Shown one piece after another: positions 1 through 8,521 of a stretch of DNA of 64,000 bases (positions are counted from its first letter, which is position 1; each line of letters opens with the position of its first letter). The notes under the pieces are model-generated. The model searched no databases. It saw only the letters and a list, made by a program, of their open reading frames with translations, and was not told the DNA's origin. The translations under genes were made by a program, and so were the position numbers. The stretch comes from an uncultured Bacteroidales bacterium (lineage in GTDB: Bacteria; Bacteroidota; Bacteroidia; Bacteroidales; UBA932). The DNA lies in assembly GCA_934725575.1 (NCBI GenBank), contig CAKVCK010000017.1, forward strand, positions 19,584 through 83,583, read 5' to 3'.

Positions 1-521
1 GGAGTGTCAGCGTCAGCGTTGTCCTTGCTCCTTGGCGCCTGGATGTAACCGTAGTCCGTGTCCGGATTCGTCGGGTGTATTCCCAAGGTCATCAGGGCCG
101 GTTTGTTTTCGGCATATTCCATCATCTTAAGGATGGCTGCCTTGAATTTGTCCTCGTCCGTGATGATGTGGTCCGCCGGGGTGGCGATGACGGTCGCTTC
201 GGGATCGCGCTTGAGGATGCTGTAGGTGGCGTAGGCTATGCAGGGGGCCGTGTTGCGGGCGTAGGGCTCCAGCAGGAGGTTGCCTTCGGGCAGCTCGGGG
301 ATCTGGGTATGGACCAGCTCCGCGAATCTGGTCAAGGTGACGATGATGATGTTTTCTTTCGGGACTATTTCCGAGAACCGCTCGTAAGTCGTTCTGACGA
401 AAGACTTTCCGGTGCCGGAAATGTCCAGGAACTGTTTTGGTTTTGTCTCTCTGCTTACAGGCCAGAAGCGGTTCGCTGTGCCTCCGGCCATTATCACACA
501 GTATCGGTTATCTTTGCTCAT
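1..521 (-). CDS. manC: Mannose-1-phosphate guanylyltransferase, C-terminus cut by window edge
   Basis: The reading frame opens with ATG at 521-519 and runs off the left edge after about 173 codons, so only the N-terminal half is visible. Near the start it shows the nucleotidyltransferase signature MAGGTANRFWPVS followed by KPKQF, then LLEPYARNTAP and TPADHII. These are typical of GDP-mannose pyrophosphorylases, which make GDP-mannose from mannose-1-phosphate and GTP in the cytoplasm. Whether a C-terminal phosphomannose isomerase domain follows cannot be seen. It lies 62 bases downstream of the YraN-family gene on the same strand. GDP-mannose supports surface polysaccharide and glycoprotein synthesis. 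The family call is firm; nucleotide specificity (GDP-mannose rather than another NDP-sugar) rests on the PYARNTAP context. Confidence 0.85.
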   Translation of the reverse strand, partial: MSKDNRYCVIMAGGTANRFWPVSRETKPKQFLDISGTGKSFVRTTYERFSEIVPKENIIIVTLTRFAELVHTQIPELPEGNLLLEPYARNTAPCIAYATYSILKRDPEATVIATPADHIITDEDKFKAAILKMMEYAENKPALMTLGIHPTNPDTDYGYIQAPRSKDNADADT

Positions 522-583
522 ATCTTAGTGCTTAGCATATTTTCTCGAATCAATGTGGTCACTTCGACAGGATCAGTGACCAT

Positions 584-985
584 TCAAAGGTACATCGGGT
601 AAAACGCGTTCGGGAACCATTCCACAATCTCCTTTCCTCCGTCAAACGTCACGGCCACGACATCGAAATTGACTTCCAGATCACCTGAGATCCGTTTGTC
701 CTTGGACATCCGCAGGTACCTTGACGCGGCTTCCGCCACCTTTTTCTGCTTGGCCGCCGTCACGTTCTCCTCAGGGGAGACAGCCACTGGCGCCATCCGG
801 CTCTTGACCTCCACAAAATGCACACCATTCCTGTCCAGACTGATGATGTCAATCTCCAGATGTCCGGTCCTGAAGTTCCGCTCGATGATGGTGTGTCCGT
901 TCCCGGACAGGAACCCGCAGGCGACATCCTCACCCATCCTCCCCAACGTCATCCGTGGAGTGACCGTATTCTCAATGTTTTTCAT
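584..985 (-). CDS. YraN/UPF0102 family endonuclease-like protein
   Basis: This 133-residue protein matches the UPF0102 (YraN) family in length and motifs: GRMGEDVACGFL near residue 16, RNFRTGHLEIDIIS near residue 37, and HFVEVKSRM near residue 56. The E-x-D...EVK arrangement is the PD-(D/E)XK nuclease-like core of this family. The usual GEIDLI segment is replaced here by HLEIDII, which keeps the acidic residues. Cellular function is poorly defined in the family; a Holliday-junction-like nuclease fold is generally assumed. It begins 24 bases after the mutS2 stop and is probably co-transcribed with cdaA and mutS2, a DNA-maintenance flavoured cluster. Confidence 0.85.
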   Translation of the reverse strand: MKNIENTVTPRMTLGRMGEDVACGFLSGNGHTIIERNFRTGHLEIDIISLDRNGVHFVEVKSRMAPVAVSPEENVTAAKQKKVAEAASRYLRMSKDKRISGDLEVNFDVVAVTFDGGKEIVEWFPNAFYPMYL

Positions 986-1009
986 AGTTTATCCTTTATT
1001 GTTGTCCGG

Positions 1010-3535
1010 CTATCCCAAAGTCACGATCGTCACTCCAGAGCCCCCGAACTGAACCTGCTCATCGTGGACGGATGTGACACCAGGAATCGTCCTGAGATAT
1101 TTCTGCAATTCATCGCGCAGCGCTCCAGTGCCTTTGCCGTGGATGATGCGGACGGAGCCGATGTTCAGCATAATCGCATCGTCGATGTAGTGCACAACGA
1201 TGTCCAAGGCATCCGAGACCCGCTCTCCGCGCACGTCCAGCTCAGGAGAGAACGCCAGTCTGCGCTCTCTGAGTCCTGAATCATCCTGTGCGGCCCGAGG
1301 CTTGATGGTCTCCCGCACCGCGGCCTTATATTCATTGGAAGAAATTCTCTCAACCTTGTCGAGAGGCATCTTGCTGGTGATGTTGCCGACCGCCACGGTC
1401 ACGGCCTTGTTGGAGACCCTGATGACCTCGCCGACCATACCGTTGTCCTTTACGCGTACTTTCTCGCCTACTTTCAACACGCCTCCGCGGAATTGCTCCG
1501 AAGCCTCCGACTGTGTTTCGTCCTGAGGTTTGCCTTTGCGGGCGTTGCGGCGCATCTTTCTGTCTTCCAGCTGCTTGAGCTTCTTGTCAATGTAGTCATC
1601 GTGGTTCTTCTGGTCGTTCTCCTTCTTGGTTTGAAGCGAAGAGACGAAATCCTGAAGAGCCTTTCTGGCATCGGAAGTCTTTTCCTTGTCCGCCTGTGAC
1701 TCCTTGATGGTGCGGATCGTGTTCTCCACCGTCTTGTTGGCTCCCTGAACGATCTCCTGGGCCTCCTTCTTGGCCTGGTCCAGAATCTCTTTCTTGGTCT
1801 GTTTCAGACCTTCAAGCTCTTTCTGGTAGCGCTCGGTGATGTTCTCCAAGGTCTTGTCCGTGTTCTTGATCCTCTGGAGCTTCTCGTCCAGGGCACGGCG
1901 GTTGCGCACGATCTTGCGAAGGTTCCTTTCCATCCCGACGAACTCCTCTCCGGCCCTGGCCTCGGCATCCTTCACGATGCTTTCCGGAAGGCCCATCTTT
2001 CGGGCTAGCTCGAAGGCGAACGAGTTGCCTGGCATTCCAATGTCCAACTTGAACAGAGGCTGGATCTTGGCGGCGTCGAACTGCATCGCTCCGTTGATGA
2101 CCCCGGTTTCGGATCCCGAAGCGTAGAGCTTCAGGTTTGTGTAGTGTGTCGTGATGACCCCGTAAACCCCTCTCTTGTCCATCTCGCTGAGGATAGCCTC
2201 GGCGATCGCTCCGCCGGCAGCCGGCTCGGTTCCCGATCCGAACTCGTCTATCAATATCAAGGTCTTGCTGTCGGCTTTCCCGAGCATCGTCTTCATATCG
2301 TCCAGGAACGAACTGTACGTGCTCAGGTCATTCTCGATGTTCTGGTCGTCACCGATGCTGACCATAATCCTGTCGAAAACAGGAAGTTCCGAGGTCTCGG
2401 AGGTCGGGATCAGCATCCCCCACTGGAACATATACTGCAACAGTCCCGTGGTCTTCAGGCACACCGACTTGCCGCCGGCGTTAGGCCCGGAGATCAAAAG
2501 AATATGCTTGGACGGTGTCAAAAGGATGGAAACCGGGACGATGGTCTTCTTCTCCTTCGCCAGAGCCCTCTCCAGAAGCGGATGCCTGGCCTTTCTCAGG
2601 GCAAGTTCGCCTTCCGTTGAGATGATCGGCATTCCGGCCTTGAAGTCAAGGGCGACCTGAGCCTTGGCGACCAGAAAGTCTATCTCGCCGATATATTCAG
2701 CAGAGTTGATGAGATCCGGGACATACGGGCGCACAAAGTCGCTGAACGCGGCGAGGATGCGCTGGATCTCCTGCGTCTCCTCGGCGTGAAGAGTGAATAT
2801 CTCGTTTTCCAGTTCGATGATCTCAGCCGGTTCCACAAAGGCTGTCTTGCCGGTGGCGGATGTGTCATAGACGAATCCCGGAATCTTTTTCTTGCTGGAG
2901 CTGTTGACCGGAATCAGAAGTTTCCCGTCACGGACCGAAAGTCCGGCGTCCTCGTCCACGAGTCCGTCAGCCTGTGCCTGCCTGAGAATTGCGTTCGCCC
3001 TTTTTGATATGGTACCTTCCTTAGACTTTATCGCCCTACGGATTTCCAGCAGCTTGTCCGAGGCCGTGTCCTTGACATCCCCGAACTTGTCCAGAATGAT
3101 GTCGATCCTTCTCTGAACCTCCGGAAAGCTCATTATCGGGGCGCTCATCCTTTTGAGGTTGGGATAGACCCCGTCCTTTATCGACATAAAGAAGTTCGTC
3201 AGCTTGCGGACCGTCTCGACCATCGTGCGCAGCTTTCCAAGCGAGAGCAGGTCGATGTTGTAGCCGGTGTTCTCCAAAGGTTTGAGGAAGTCGAGACAGT
3301 CGATGTAGCCGTTGGTCGGGAAGTTTTCCTCGAACATCACGATCAGCCTCATCTCGTCGGTCAGCGCCAGCCTTGACGCTATGACCTTGGCATCGTTGCT
3401 GAACGTCTCTTCCGTCACCCTTGTGACGGCATATTCAGTGGAACATCTGTCGGCCACAAAGGTTCTGACCCTGTCAAATCCCAACTTGCTCTCTAATCTT
3501 GTGTCAATCTCTGTTCCGTTTATTCGTTCCGACAT
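1010..3535 (-). CDS. mutS2: Endonuclease MutS2
   Basis: At 841 residues it has the MutS2 layout. There is a helical core and clamp region; an ATPase with Walker A GPNAGGKS at 350-357 and Walker B LILIDEFGSGTEP at about 426-438; a long charged coiled coil at roughly 520-680; and a C-terminal Smr nuclease domain starting LDVRG at 766 with HGKGTG at 799-804. It lacks the N-terminal mismatch-binding domain of MutS, whose gene lies separately at 16652-19297. MutS2 proteins act on branched recombination intermediates or on collided ribosomes through the Smr domain; the sequence alone does not say which applies here. The start follows the cdaA stop by 9 bases, so the two are almost certainly one transcript. 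Confidence 0.95.
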   Translation of the reverse strand: MSERINGTEIDTRLESKLGFDRVRTFVADRCSTEYAVTRVTEETFSNDAKVIASRLALTDEMRLIVMFEENFPTNGYIDCLDFLKPLENTGYNIDLLSLGKLRTMVETVRKLTNFFMSIKDGVYPNLKRMSAPIMSFPEVQRRIDIILDKFGDVKDTASDKLLEIRRAIKSKEGTISKRANAILRQAQADGLVDEDAGLSVRDGKLLIPVNSSSKKKIPGFVYDTSATGKTAFVEPAEIIELENEIFTLHAEETQEIQRILAAFSDFVRPYVPDLINSAEYIGEIDFLVAKAQVALDFKAGMPIISTEGELALRKARHPLLERALAKEKKTIVPVSILLTPSKHILLISGPNAGGKSVCLKTTGLLQYMFQWGMLIPTSETSELPVFDRIMVSIGDDQNIENDLSTYSSFLDDMKTMLGKADSKTLILIDEFGSGTEPAAGGAIAEAILSEMDKRGVYGVITTHYTNLKLYASGSETGVINGAMQFDAAKIQPLFKLDIGMPGNSFAFELARKMGLPESIVKDAEARAGEEFVGMERNLRKIVRNRRALDEKLQRIKNTDKTLENITERYQKELEGLKQTKKEILDQAKKEAQEIVQGANKTVENTIRTIKESQADKEKTSDARKALQDFVSSLQTKKENDQKNHDDYIDKKLKQLEDRKMRRNARKGKPQDETQSEASEQFRGGVLKVGEKVRVKDNGMVGEVIRVSNKAVTVAVGNITSKMPLDKVERISSNEYKAAVRETIKPRAAQDDSGLRERRLAFSPELDVRGERVSDALDIVVHYIDDAIMLNIGSVRIIHGKGTGALRDELQKYLRTIPGVTSVHDEQVQFGGSGVTIVTLG

Positions 3536-3544
3536 ATTCGTAAA

Positions 3545-4378
3545 TTATTGTTTTTCCTCCGTGGCGCGTTTTTCTTCCGTGGATCCGTCGCCCGCGCCGA
3601 GAAGGAGTTTAAGTTCATTGATGTTGCCTATGCTCTTGATGTTGCCTCCTCGGACGAAGGATATTCCTCCGGTCTCCTCCGAGACCACAACCACGTCAGC
3701 GTCAGTCTCCTCCGAGATTCCTATCGCCGCTTTGTGCCTCATTCCATAGTGGGCGGGGATGTCCGTGCGCCCGGTGATCGGAAGGGTGCAGCGGGCGGCC
3801 ACGATCCTGTCGTCGCTGATGATCATAGCACCGTCGTGCAGAGGTGAGTTCTTGAAGAATATGTTCATTATCAGCCTTCTGGTGACTTTAGCGTCCACTA
3901 TGTCCCCTGTCTCGACGATGAAATCGAGCGAATCCTTGCGAGGGAACACGATCAGCGCTCCGGTCTTGTCGGCCGACATAGCCCTGCACGCCTCAGCTAT
4001 CTCGTTGACGGTGCCTCCGGTCATCTTCTTGTCTTGGATTCCCAGCAGCTTGTTGACGAAGTCACGGCTTTTGCCGGCCATCCCGTAGCGCGAGCCGAGC
4101 TTCATAAGGAAATGCCTCACTTCAGGCTGGAATATCACGATGAGGGCGATCACTCCCACGTCGATGAAAGTCCCCAGCAGAGCGTTCATCAATTTCATAT
4201 TGAACGCCGCCACTATCACCCGCAGGAAGAAAAGCAGGATGACAGCGACGAATATATTCATCGCGGCAGAGCCTCTTATCCATCTGAAAGCCAGATAGAT
4301 GAATATGGCGACCATCAGTATGTCCAGGATGTCCGCGAACGAGATGTTGAGGAATCCGAATATATTCAAAAGCATCAT
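3545..4378 (-). CDS. cdaA: Diadenylate cyclase, CdaA type
   Basis: This 277-residue protein has three hydrophobic helices (about 12-32, 40-58 and 66-84) followed by a DAC domain, the CdaA/DacA membrane-anchored architecture that makes cyclic di-AMP from two ATP. The first catalytic motif DGA is at 182-184. The second, usually RHR, reads RHK at 214-216 within GMRHKAAIGISEETDAD. The C-terminal tail beyond residue 255 is short and charged. It heads the minus-strand cluster cdaA-mutS2-yraN, and a TATCTTTG element lies just upstream at 4396-4403. Cyclic di-AMP normally controls potassium and osmotic balance. The Lys in place of the last Arg is conservative, so activity is expected but untested. 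Confidence 0.93.
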   Translation of the reverse strand: MMLLNIFGFLNISFADILDILMVAIFIYLAFRWIRGSAAMNIFVAVILLFFLRVIVAAFNMKLMNALLGTFIDVGVIALIVIFQPEVRHFLMKLGSRYGMAGKSRDFVNKLLGIQDKKMTGGTVNEIAEACRAMSADKTGALIVFPRKDSLDFIVETGDIVDAKVTRRLIMNIFFKNSPLHDGAMIISDDRIVAARCTLPITGRTDIPAHYGMRHKAAIGISEETDADVVVVSEETGGISFVRGGNIKSIGNINELKLLLGAGDGSTEEKRATEEKQ

Positions 4379-4395
4379 TGTCCTTTTTCGTGGTA

Positions 4396-4403
4396 CAAAG
4401 ATA
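4396..4403 (-). promoter_or_regulatory. Probable promoter -7 element of cdaA
   Basis: On the minus strand these bases read TATCTTTG, a full match to the Bacteroidetes -7 consensus TAnnTTTG. It lies 18 bases upstream of the cdaA ATG, leaving a very short leader. I see no clear -33 TTG at the right distance, so the assignment rests on the -7 element and its position. Confidence 0.55.
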
Positions 4404-4477
4404 ACTATTCCTTTGATTTATTACCTAAGGCTTGCTGACGATTTCTCTGATTATTAGGGAGTAGGCTTGTGGAAAAC

Positions 4478-4508
4478 TTTGTTAATTGAAAAAAAATCGC
4501 TACCTTTG
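4478..4508 (+). promoter_or_regulatory. Promoter of the rplC-rpsC operon
   Basis: TTTG at 4478-4481, a 19-base spacer and TACCTTTG at 4501-4508 give a textbook Bacteroidetes housekeeping promoter. Transcription should begin about 5-8 bases further on, at the base of a small hairpin, leaving a leader of roughly 55 bases before rplC. This promoter makes the cluster independent of any rpsJ/str operon transcript. Confidence 0.85.
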
Positions 4509-4511
4509 CAG

Positions 4512-4529
4512 TCCGCAAAATAGTGCGGA
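4512..4529 (+). other. Hairpin at the 5' end of the ribosomal operon leader
   Basis: TCCGCA at 4512-4517 and TGCGGA at 4524-4529 form a perfect 6-base-pair stem with a 6-base loop, placed right at the expected transcription start. It may protect the 5' end of the mRNA or act in ribosomal-protein feedback. Only the stem and its position are seen; the role is inferred. Confidence 0.5.
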
Positions 4530-4568
4530 TTACGTAAAATATTTATTTACAATTAATTAATCAAACCA

Positions 4569-5195
4569 ATGCCTGGATTAATTGGAAAGAAAATCGGAAT
4601 GACTTCCGTTTTCGGTGCTGATGGAAAAAATATTCCATGCACCGTCATCGAGGCTGGTCCGTGTGTTGTCACGCAACTGCGTACAGTAGAAAAAGATGGC
4701 TATGCCGCTGTACAGCTTGCCTATGACGAAATGAAAGAGATACACGCCAGCGCGCCTCTTTTGGGCCACTTTAAAAAGGCAGGGACCACCCCTAAGCGCA
4801 AGCTTGTCGAATTTCCGGCAGACTTCGAGGGTGAGCTCAAGCTTGGAGACACCGTCACCGTGTCCGACATCGTCACCGACGATGTGAAGTACGTTGATGT
4901 TGTCGGTACTTCTAAAGGTCGTGGCTTCCAGGGTGTTGTTCACCGTCATCATTTCGCCGGTGTAGGCGGAGCGACCCACGGTCAGCACAACAGACTGCGT
5001 AAGCCGGGTTCTCTCGGCGCCTCATCTTGGCCTTCACGCGTGTTCCCTGGAATGCGTATGGGCGGTCATATGGGCAACGAAAGAGTCAAGGTCTTTAATC
5101 TTGAGATTGTCAAGGTCATCCCTGAGAACAATCTTCTCGTCATTAAGGGTTCCGTTCCTGGAGCCAAGGGTTCTTATCTTGCATTAGAGTTTTAG
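4569..5195 (+). CDS. rplC: 50S ribosomal protein L3
   Basis: This 208-residue protein starts MPGLIGKKIGMT and carries the L3 signature region GRGFQGVVHRHHFAG, followed by THGQHNRLRKPGSLGASS and FPGMRMGGHMGNERVKV. Length and motifs are standard for bacterial L3, which binds 23S rRNA near the peptidyl transferase centre. It is the first gene of its transcript here. In Bacteroidetes it normally follows rpsJ, but the upstream neighbour is the divergent cdaA. The stop is 2 bases from the rplD start. Confidence 0.98.
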   Translation: MPGLIGKKIGMTSVFGADGKNIPCTVIEAGPCVVTQLRTVEKDGYAAVQLAYDEMKEIHASAPLLGHFKKAGTTPKRKLVEFPADFEGELKLGDTVTVSDIVTDDVKYVDVVGTSKGRGFQGVVHRHHFAGVGGATHGQHNRLRKPGSLGASSWPSRVFPGMRMGGHMGNERVKVFNLEIVKVIPENNLLVIKGSVPGAKGSYLALEF

Positions 5196-5197
5196 TT

Positions 5198-5827
5198 ATG
5201 GAATTACCAGTATTGAAAATTGACGGATCAGAATCCGGAAAGAAGGTTGTTCTTGACGAGAAGGTGTTCGGTGTCGAGCCGAACGACCACGCTATCTATC
5301 TTGATGTCGTTCAGTACCTCGCCAACCAGCGTCAGGGTACCTCCAAGACAAAGGATCGCAGCGAAAACGCTCATTCCACCAAAAAGCTCGGTCGTCAGAA
5401 GGGCGGCGGTGGCGCGCGTCACGGTAGCTTGAAGTCCAACATCTTCGTTGGCGGTGGCCGTGTGTTCGGTCCTAAGCCTCGTCTGTACAGGTTCAAGCTC
5501 AACAAGAAGCTGAAGTCTCTCGCGCGTTGCTCGGCGCTTACCTACAAGGCACAGGAGAACGCTATCGTCCTCGTTGAGCCATTCACTATGGAAGCTCCTA
5601 AGACAAAGGAATTTATGCGCATCCTTGACGCTCTCAAGGCTGGCCAGAGAAAGGTTCTCGTCGTGCTTCCTGAGAATTCAGACAACATTTTCCTTTCATC
5701 ACGTAACCTCCCTGAGGTAAAGGTCATCACTGTTGACGAAATCAACACCTACACCGTTATGAACGCGAACTCAATGGTTCTTGTGGACGGTGTTCAGGAT
5801 GTCCTCGCAGCCAGGGTCAACCGTTAA
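5198..5827 (+). CDS. rplD: 50S ribosomal protein L4
   Basis: This 209-residue L4 has the expected GRQKGGGGARHGSLKSNIFVGGG loop region (split here around residues 67-89) and GPKPRLYRFKLNKK after it. The loop reaches into the ribosomal exit tunnel. In enterobacteria L4 also represses its own S10 operon; whether it does so here is unknown. Its start is 2 bases after the rplC stop, consistent with translational coupling, and rplW follows after 12 bases. Confidence 0.97.
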   Translation: MELPVLKIDGSESGKKVVLDEKVFGVEPNDHAIYLDVVQYLANQRQGTSKTKDRSENAHSTKKLGRQKGGGGARHGSLKSNIFVGGGRVFGPKPRLYRFKLNKKLKSLARCSALTYKAQENAIVLVEPFTMEAPKTKEFMRILDALKAGQRKVLVVLPENSDNIFLSSRNLPEVKVITVDEINTYTVMNANSMVLVDGVQDVLAARVNR

Positions 5828-5839
5828 AAGCGCAAAGAG

Positions 5840-6130
5840 ATGGGAATTTTAATCAAGCCAATAGTAACCGAGAAGCTCACGGCTGAGACTGAGAAGTACA
5901 ACCGTTACGGCTTCATCGTAGACAGGGAAGCCAACAAGCTTCAGATAAAGGCAGCTGTAGAGCAGTTCTACAACGTGACTGTGGTGGATGTCAACACCGT
6001 GAACTATCACGGAAAGAGAAAGTCCCGCTACAGCAAGGCAGGTATGCTCCGCGGCCGCGCCAATCACTTCAAGAAGGCATACGTTACCCTTGCAGGTGAT
6101 GACAAGATCGATTTCTACAGTAACATTTAA
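5840..6130 (+). CDS. rplW: 50S ribosomal protein L23
   Basis: This 96-residue protein begins MGILIKPIVTEKLTAETEKY, the conserved L23 N-terminus, and continues with YGFIVDREANKLQIKAAVEQFY and the basic segment NYHGKRKSRYSKAG. L23 sits at the exit of the ribosomal tunnel and docks signal recognition particle and trigger factor. Size and order between rplD and rplB are canonical. Confidence 0.97.
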   Translation: MGILIKPIVTEKLTAETEKYNRYGFIVDREANKLQIKAAVEQFYNVTVVDVNTVNYHGKRKSRYSKAGMLRGRANHFKKAYVTLAGDDKIDFYSNI

Positions 6131-6144
6131 GGAGGGACAAGGCA

Positions 6145-6972
6145 ATGGCAATCAGAAAATTCAAGCCGATTACTCCTGGTACCAGGAACAAGGCTATCAG
6201 TGCATTCGATGAAATCACTGCCAAGAAGCCGTACAAGGCTTTGTTGGAACCTCTTAAGAGTACAGGCGGTAGAAACAACACCGGTCAGATGACCGTTCGT
6301 TACCGTGGCGGCGGACACAAGAGAATGTATCGTATCATCGACTTCCTCCGCACCAAGGACAACATCAAGGCTACTGTGAAGACCATCGAGTATGATCCTA
6401 ACCGTAGCGCCCGTATCGCCCTCGTTGAGTACGAGGATGGCGTAAAGAAGTACATCATCGCTCCTGCCGGAATCAAGGTAGGACAGATCATAGAGTCCGG
6501 ATCAGGAGTAGCTCCTGAGCTTGGCAACTGCCTCCCTCTCGCGGAGATCCCTGTAGGTACGCTCGTTCACAACATCGAGCTTCGTCCTGGCCAGGGAGCC
6601 GCTATGGCACGTTCCGCCGGTACATTCGCGCAGCTTGCGGCCCGTGAGGGCAACTACGCCATCCTTCGTCTGCCTTCGGGTGAGACCAGAATGGTGCTCG
6701 TGACCTGCCGCGCGACCGTTGGAACTGTTTCTAACGCAGATCATAATCTTGAGTCTTACGGAAAGGCCGGACGCAGCCGCTGGTTCGGTCGCAGGCCTCA
6801 CAACCGTGGTGTCGTTATGAACCCTGTTGATCACCCTATGGGTGGTGGTGAAGGTCGTGCCTCCGGAGGTCACCCGCGTTCACGCAAGGGACTTCCTGCA
6901 AAGGGTTACAAGACACGTAATCCTAAGGCTACTTCCAACAAGTTCATCATCGAGAGAAGAAAGAAGAAGTAA
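6145..6972 (+). CDS. rplB: 50S ribosomal protein L2
   Basis: This 275-residue L2 shows GGRNNTGQMTVRYRGGGHKR near the N-terminus and the C-terminal signature MNPVDHPMGGGEGR followed by SGGHPRSRKGLPAKGYKTR. The conserved histidine of the HPMGGGEG loop, needed near the peptidyl transferase centre, is present. Start codon, length and operon position (14 bases after rplW) are as expected. Confidence 0.98.
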   Translation: MAIRKFKPITPGTRNKAISAFDEITAKKPYKALLEPLKSTGGRNNTGQMTVRYRGGGHKRMYRIIDFLRTKDNIKATVKTIEYDPNRSARIALVEYEDGVKKYIIAPAGIKVGQIIESGSGVAPELGNCLPLAEIPVGTLVHNIELRPGQGAAMARSAGTFAQLAAREGNYAILRLPSGETRMVLVTCRATVGTVSNADHNLESYGKAGRSRWFGRRPHNRGVVMNPVDHPMGGGEGRASGGHPRSRKGLPAKGYKTRNPKATSNKFIIERRKKK

Positions 6973-6997
6973 TTAAACGGAATTAAACTTTAAGATT

Positions 6998-7267
6998 ATG
7001 AGTCGTTCATTAAGAAAAGGTCCATACATCCAGGAAGCCCTGGAAAAGAGAATTCTTGCTATGAATGATGGTAGCAAGAAGAAGGAGGTCGTGAAGACCT
7101 GGTCCCGTGCCAGTATGATCTCCCCTGACTTCGTCGGCCATACTGTCGCAGTTCATAATGGAAACAAGTTCATTCCTGTTTACATCACTGAGAATATGGT
7201 AGGCCACAAGCTCGGCGAATTCGCGCCGACCAGAACATTCAAAGGCCATTCGGGCAACAATAAGTAG
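6998..7267 (+). CDS. rpsS: 30S ribosomal protein S19
   Basis: This 89-residue protein starts MSRSLRKGPYIQ and has WSRASMISPDFVGHTVAVHNG and HKLGEFAPTRTFKGH, all diagnostic of S19. It binds 16S rRNA in the head of the small subunit with S13. It lies between rplB and rplV with short gaps, as in other S10 operons. Confidence 0.97.
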   Translation: MSRSLRKGPYIQEALEKRILAMNDGSKKKEVVKTWSRASMISPDFVGHTVAVHNGNKFIPVYITENMVGHKLGEFAPTRTFKGHSGNNK

Positions 7268-7290
7268 TAATTATCAAAGGAGAATTCATT

Positions 7291-7716
7291 ATGGGAGCTC
7301 GTAAAAGATTAATGGCTGAGAAGTTCAAGGAAGCCAAAAAGAATACAGCTATAGCTAAGTTGAATGATGTTCCTACATCCCCTCGCAAGATGCGTCTCGT
7401 CGCTGACACTGTGAGAGGTGTGGAGGTAAACCACGCGATTGACCTTCTTCATTTCTCGAAGAGGCAGCCGTCCATCCGCCTTGAGAAGCTTCTCCGCAGC
7501 GCCATCGCGAACTGGGAAGCCAAGAACCCGGATCAGAGCAAGGAGCTGGACAACGGCAACGTTTATGTCAAGACAATTATGGTCGGTGAAGGCCGCACGC
7601 TCAAGAGAATCCGTCCTTGCCCTCAGGGCCGCGCCGGAAGGATCCGCAAGCGTTCCAACCACGTCACCATCATTCTCGACGTCAAGAAACCAACATCAGT
7701 AGAGGAGAACAAGTAA
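7291..7716 (+). CDS. rplV: 50S ribosomal protein L22
   Basis: This 141-residue L22 has a charged N-terminal extension (MGARKRLMAEKFKEAKK) before the conserved start of the fold, then LNDVPTSPRKMRLVADTVRG, a central helix, and the beta-hairpin/C-terminal region RIRPCPQGRAGRIRKRSNHVTI. L22 lines the exit tunnel. The upstream AAGGAG at 7278-7283 is one of the few clear Shine-Dalgarno sites in the window. It ends one base before the rpsC ATG. Confidence 0.96.
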   Translation: MGARKRLMAEKFKEAKKNTAIAKLNDVPTSPRKMRLVADTVRGVEVNHAIDLLHFSKRQPSIRLEKLLRSAIANWEAKNPDQSKELDNGNVYVKTIMVGEGRTLKRIRPCPQGRAGRIRKRSNHVTIILDVKKPTSVEENK

Positions 7717-7717
7717 T

Positions 7718-8494
7718 ATGGGACAGAAGACAAATCCTATTTCTAACAGAATCGGTATCACCCGTGGTTGGGACTCTAACTGGTGTGGTGGTAACTATGC
7801 TGAGAAGATCGCTGAGGATTATGAGATCCGCAAGTATCTGACCAACCGTCTTGCCAAGGCCAGTCTCTCCAAGATTGTCATCGAAAGAACCCTCAAGTTC
7901 ATCACCGTGACCATTCACGCCGCAAGGCCTGGATTCATCATCGGTAAGGGTGGAGCTGAGGTTGACAAACTCAAGGAAGAGCTTAAGAAGGTCACCAAGA
8001 AGGACGTTCAGATCAACATCTTCGAGGTTAAGAGGCCTGAGGTTGACGCCCACATCGTAGCTGACAGCATCGCCCGTCAGATCGAGGGACGTGTTTCCTA
8101 CAGAAGGGCCATCAAGATGGCTATCGCTTCGACAATGAGAGTTGGAGCCGAGGGCATCAAGATCCAGATCAGCGGCCGTGTCGGCGGTGCTGAAATGGCA
8201 AGAAGCGAAATGTTCAAGGAAGGCCGTACACCTCTGCACACATTCCGTGCTGACATCGACTACGCTCTTGCGGTAGCAAGCACAAAGGTCGGCGCGCTCG
8301 GAATCAAGGTGTGGATCTGCAACGGTGAGCGTTACGGCAAGCAGGATCTTACTCCTAACACAGCTGCCGCAGCCAACGCACAGGGCGGATCACGTCCATC
8401 ACGCGGAGACCGTGGCGAGCGCAGGGGCGGAGACCGTGGTGACCGTCGCAGCCGTGGAGGCCGCGGCCGTCGCAACGACCGTCAGGCTGAATAG
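7718..8494 (+). CDS. rpsC: 30S ribosomal protein S3 with RG-rich tail
   Basis: This 258-residue S3 begins MGQKTNPISNRIG, carries the KH domain motif GFIIGKGGAEVDKLKEEL near residue 73, and GRVGGAEMARSEMFKEGRTPLHTFRADIDYA in the C-terminal domain. After the conserved WICNGERYG segment (about 206-214) comes a tail of about 40 residues made largely of Arg and Gly in RG and RGG runs. S3 sits at the mRNA entry of the small subunit. The gene is followed by a strong terminator rather than by rplP, so the operon ends here. Confidence 0.97.
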   Translation: MGQKTNPISNRIGITRGWDSNWCGGNYAEKIAEDYEIRKYLTNRLAKASLSKIVIERTLKFITVTIHAARPGFIIGKGGAEVDKLKEELKKVTKKDVQINIFEVKRPEVDAHIVADSIARQIEGRVSYRRAIKMAIASTMRVGAEGIKIQISGRVGGAEMARSEMFKEGRTPLHTFRADIDYALAVASTKVGALGIKVWICNGERYGKQDLTPNTAAAANAQGGSRPSRGDRGERRGGDRGDRRSRGGRGRRNDRQAE

Positions 8495-8521
8495 GAATAT
8501 TCATACACAGAATACAAGATT

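Noticed and set aside
75..602. A 175-codon plus-strand frame at the left edge.
   Set aside because: The opposite strand encodes a clear nucleotidyltransferase N-terminus over the same bases.
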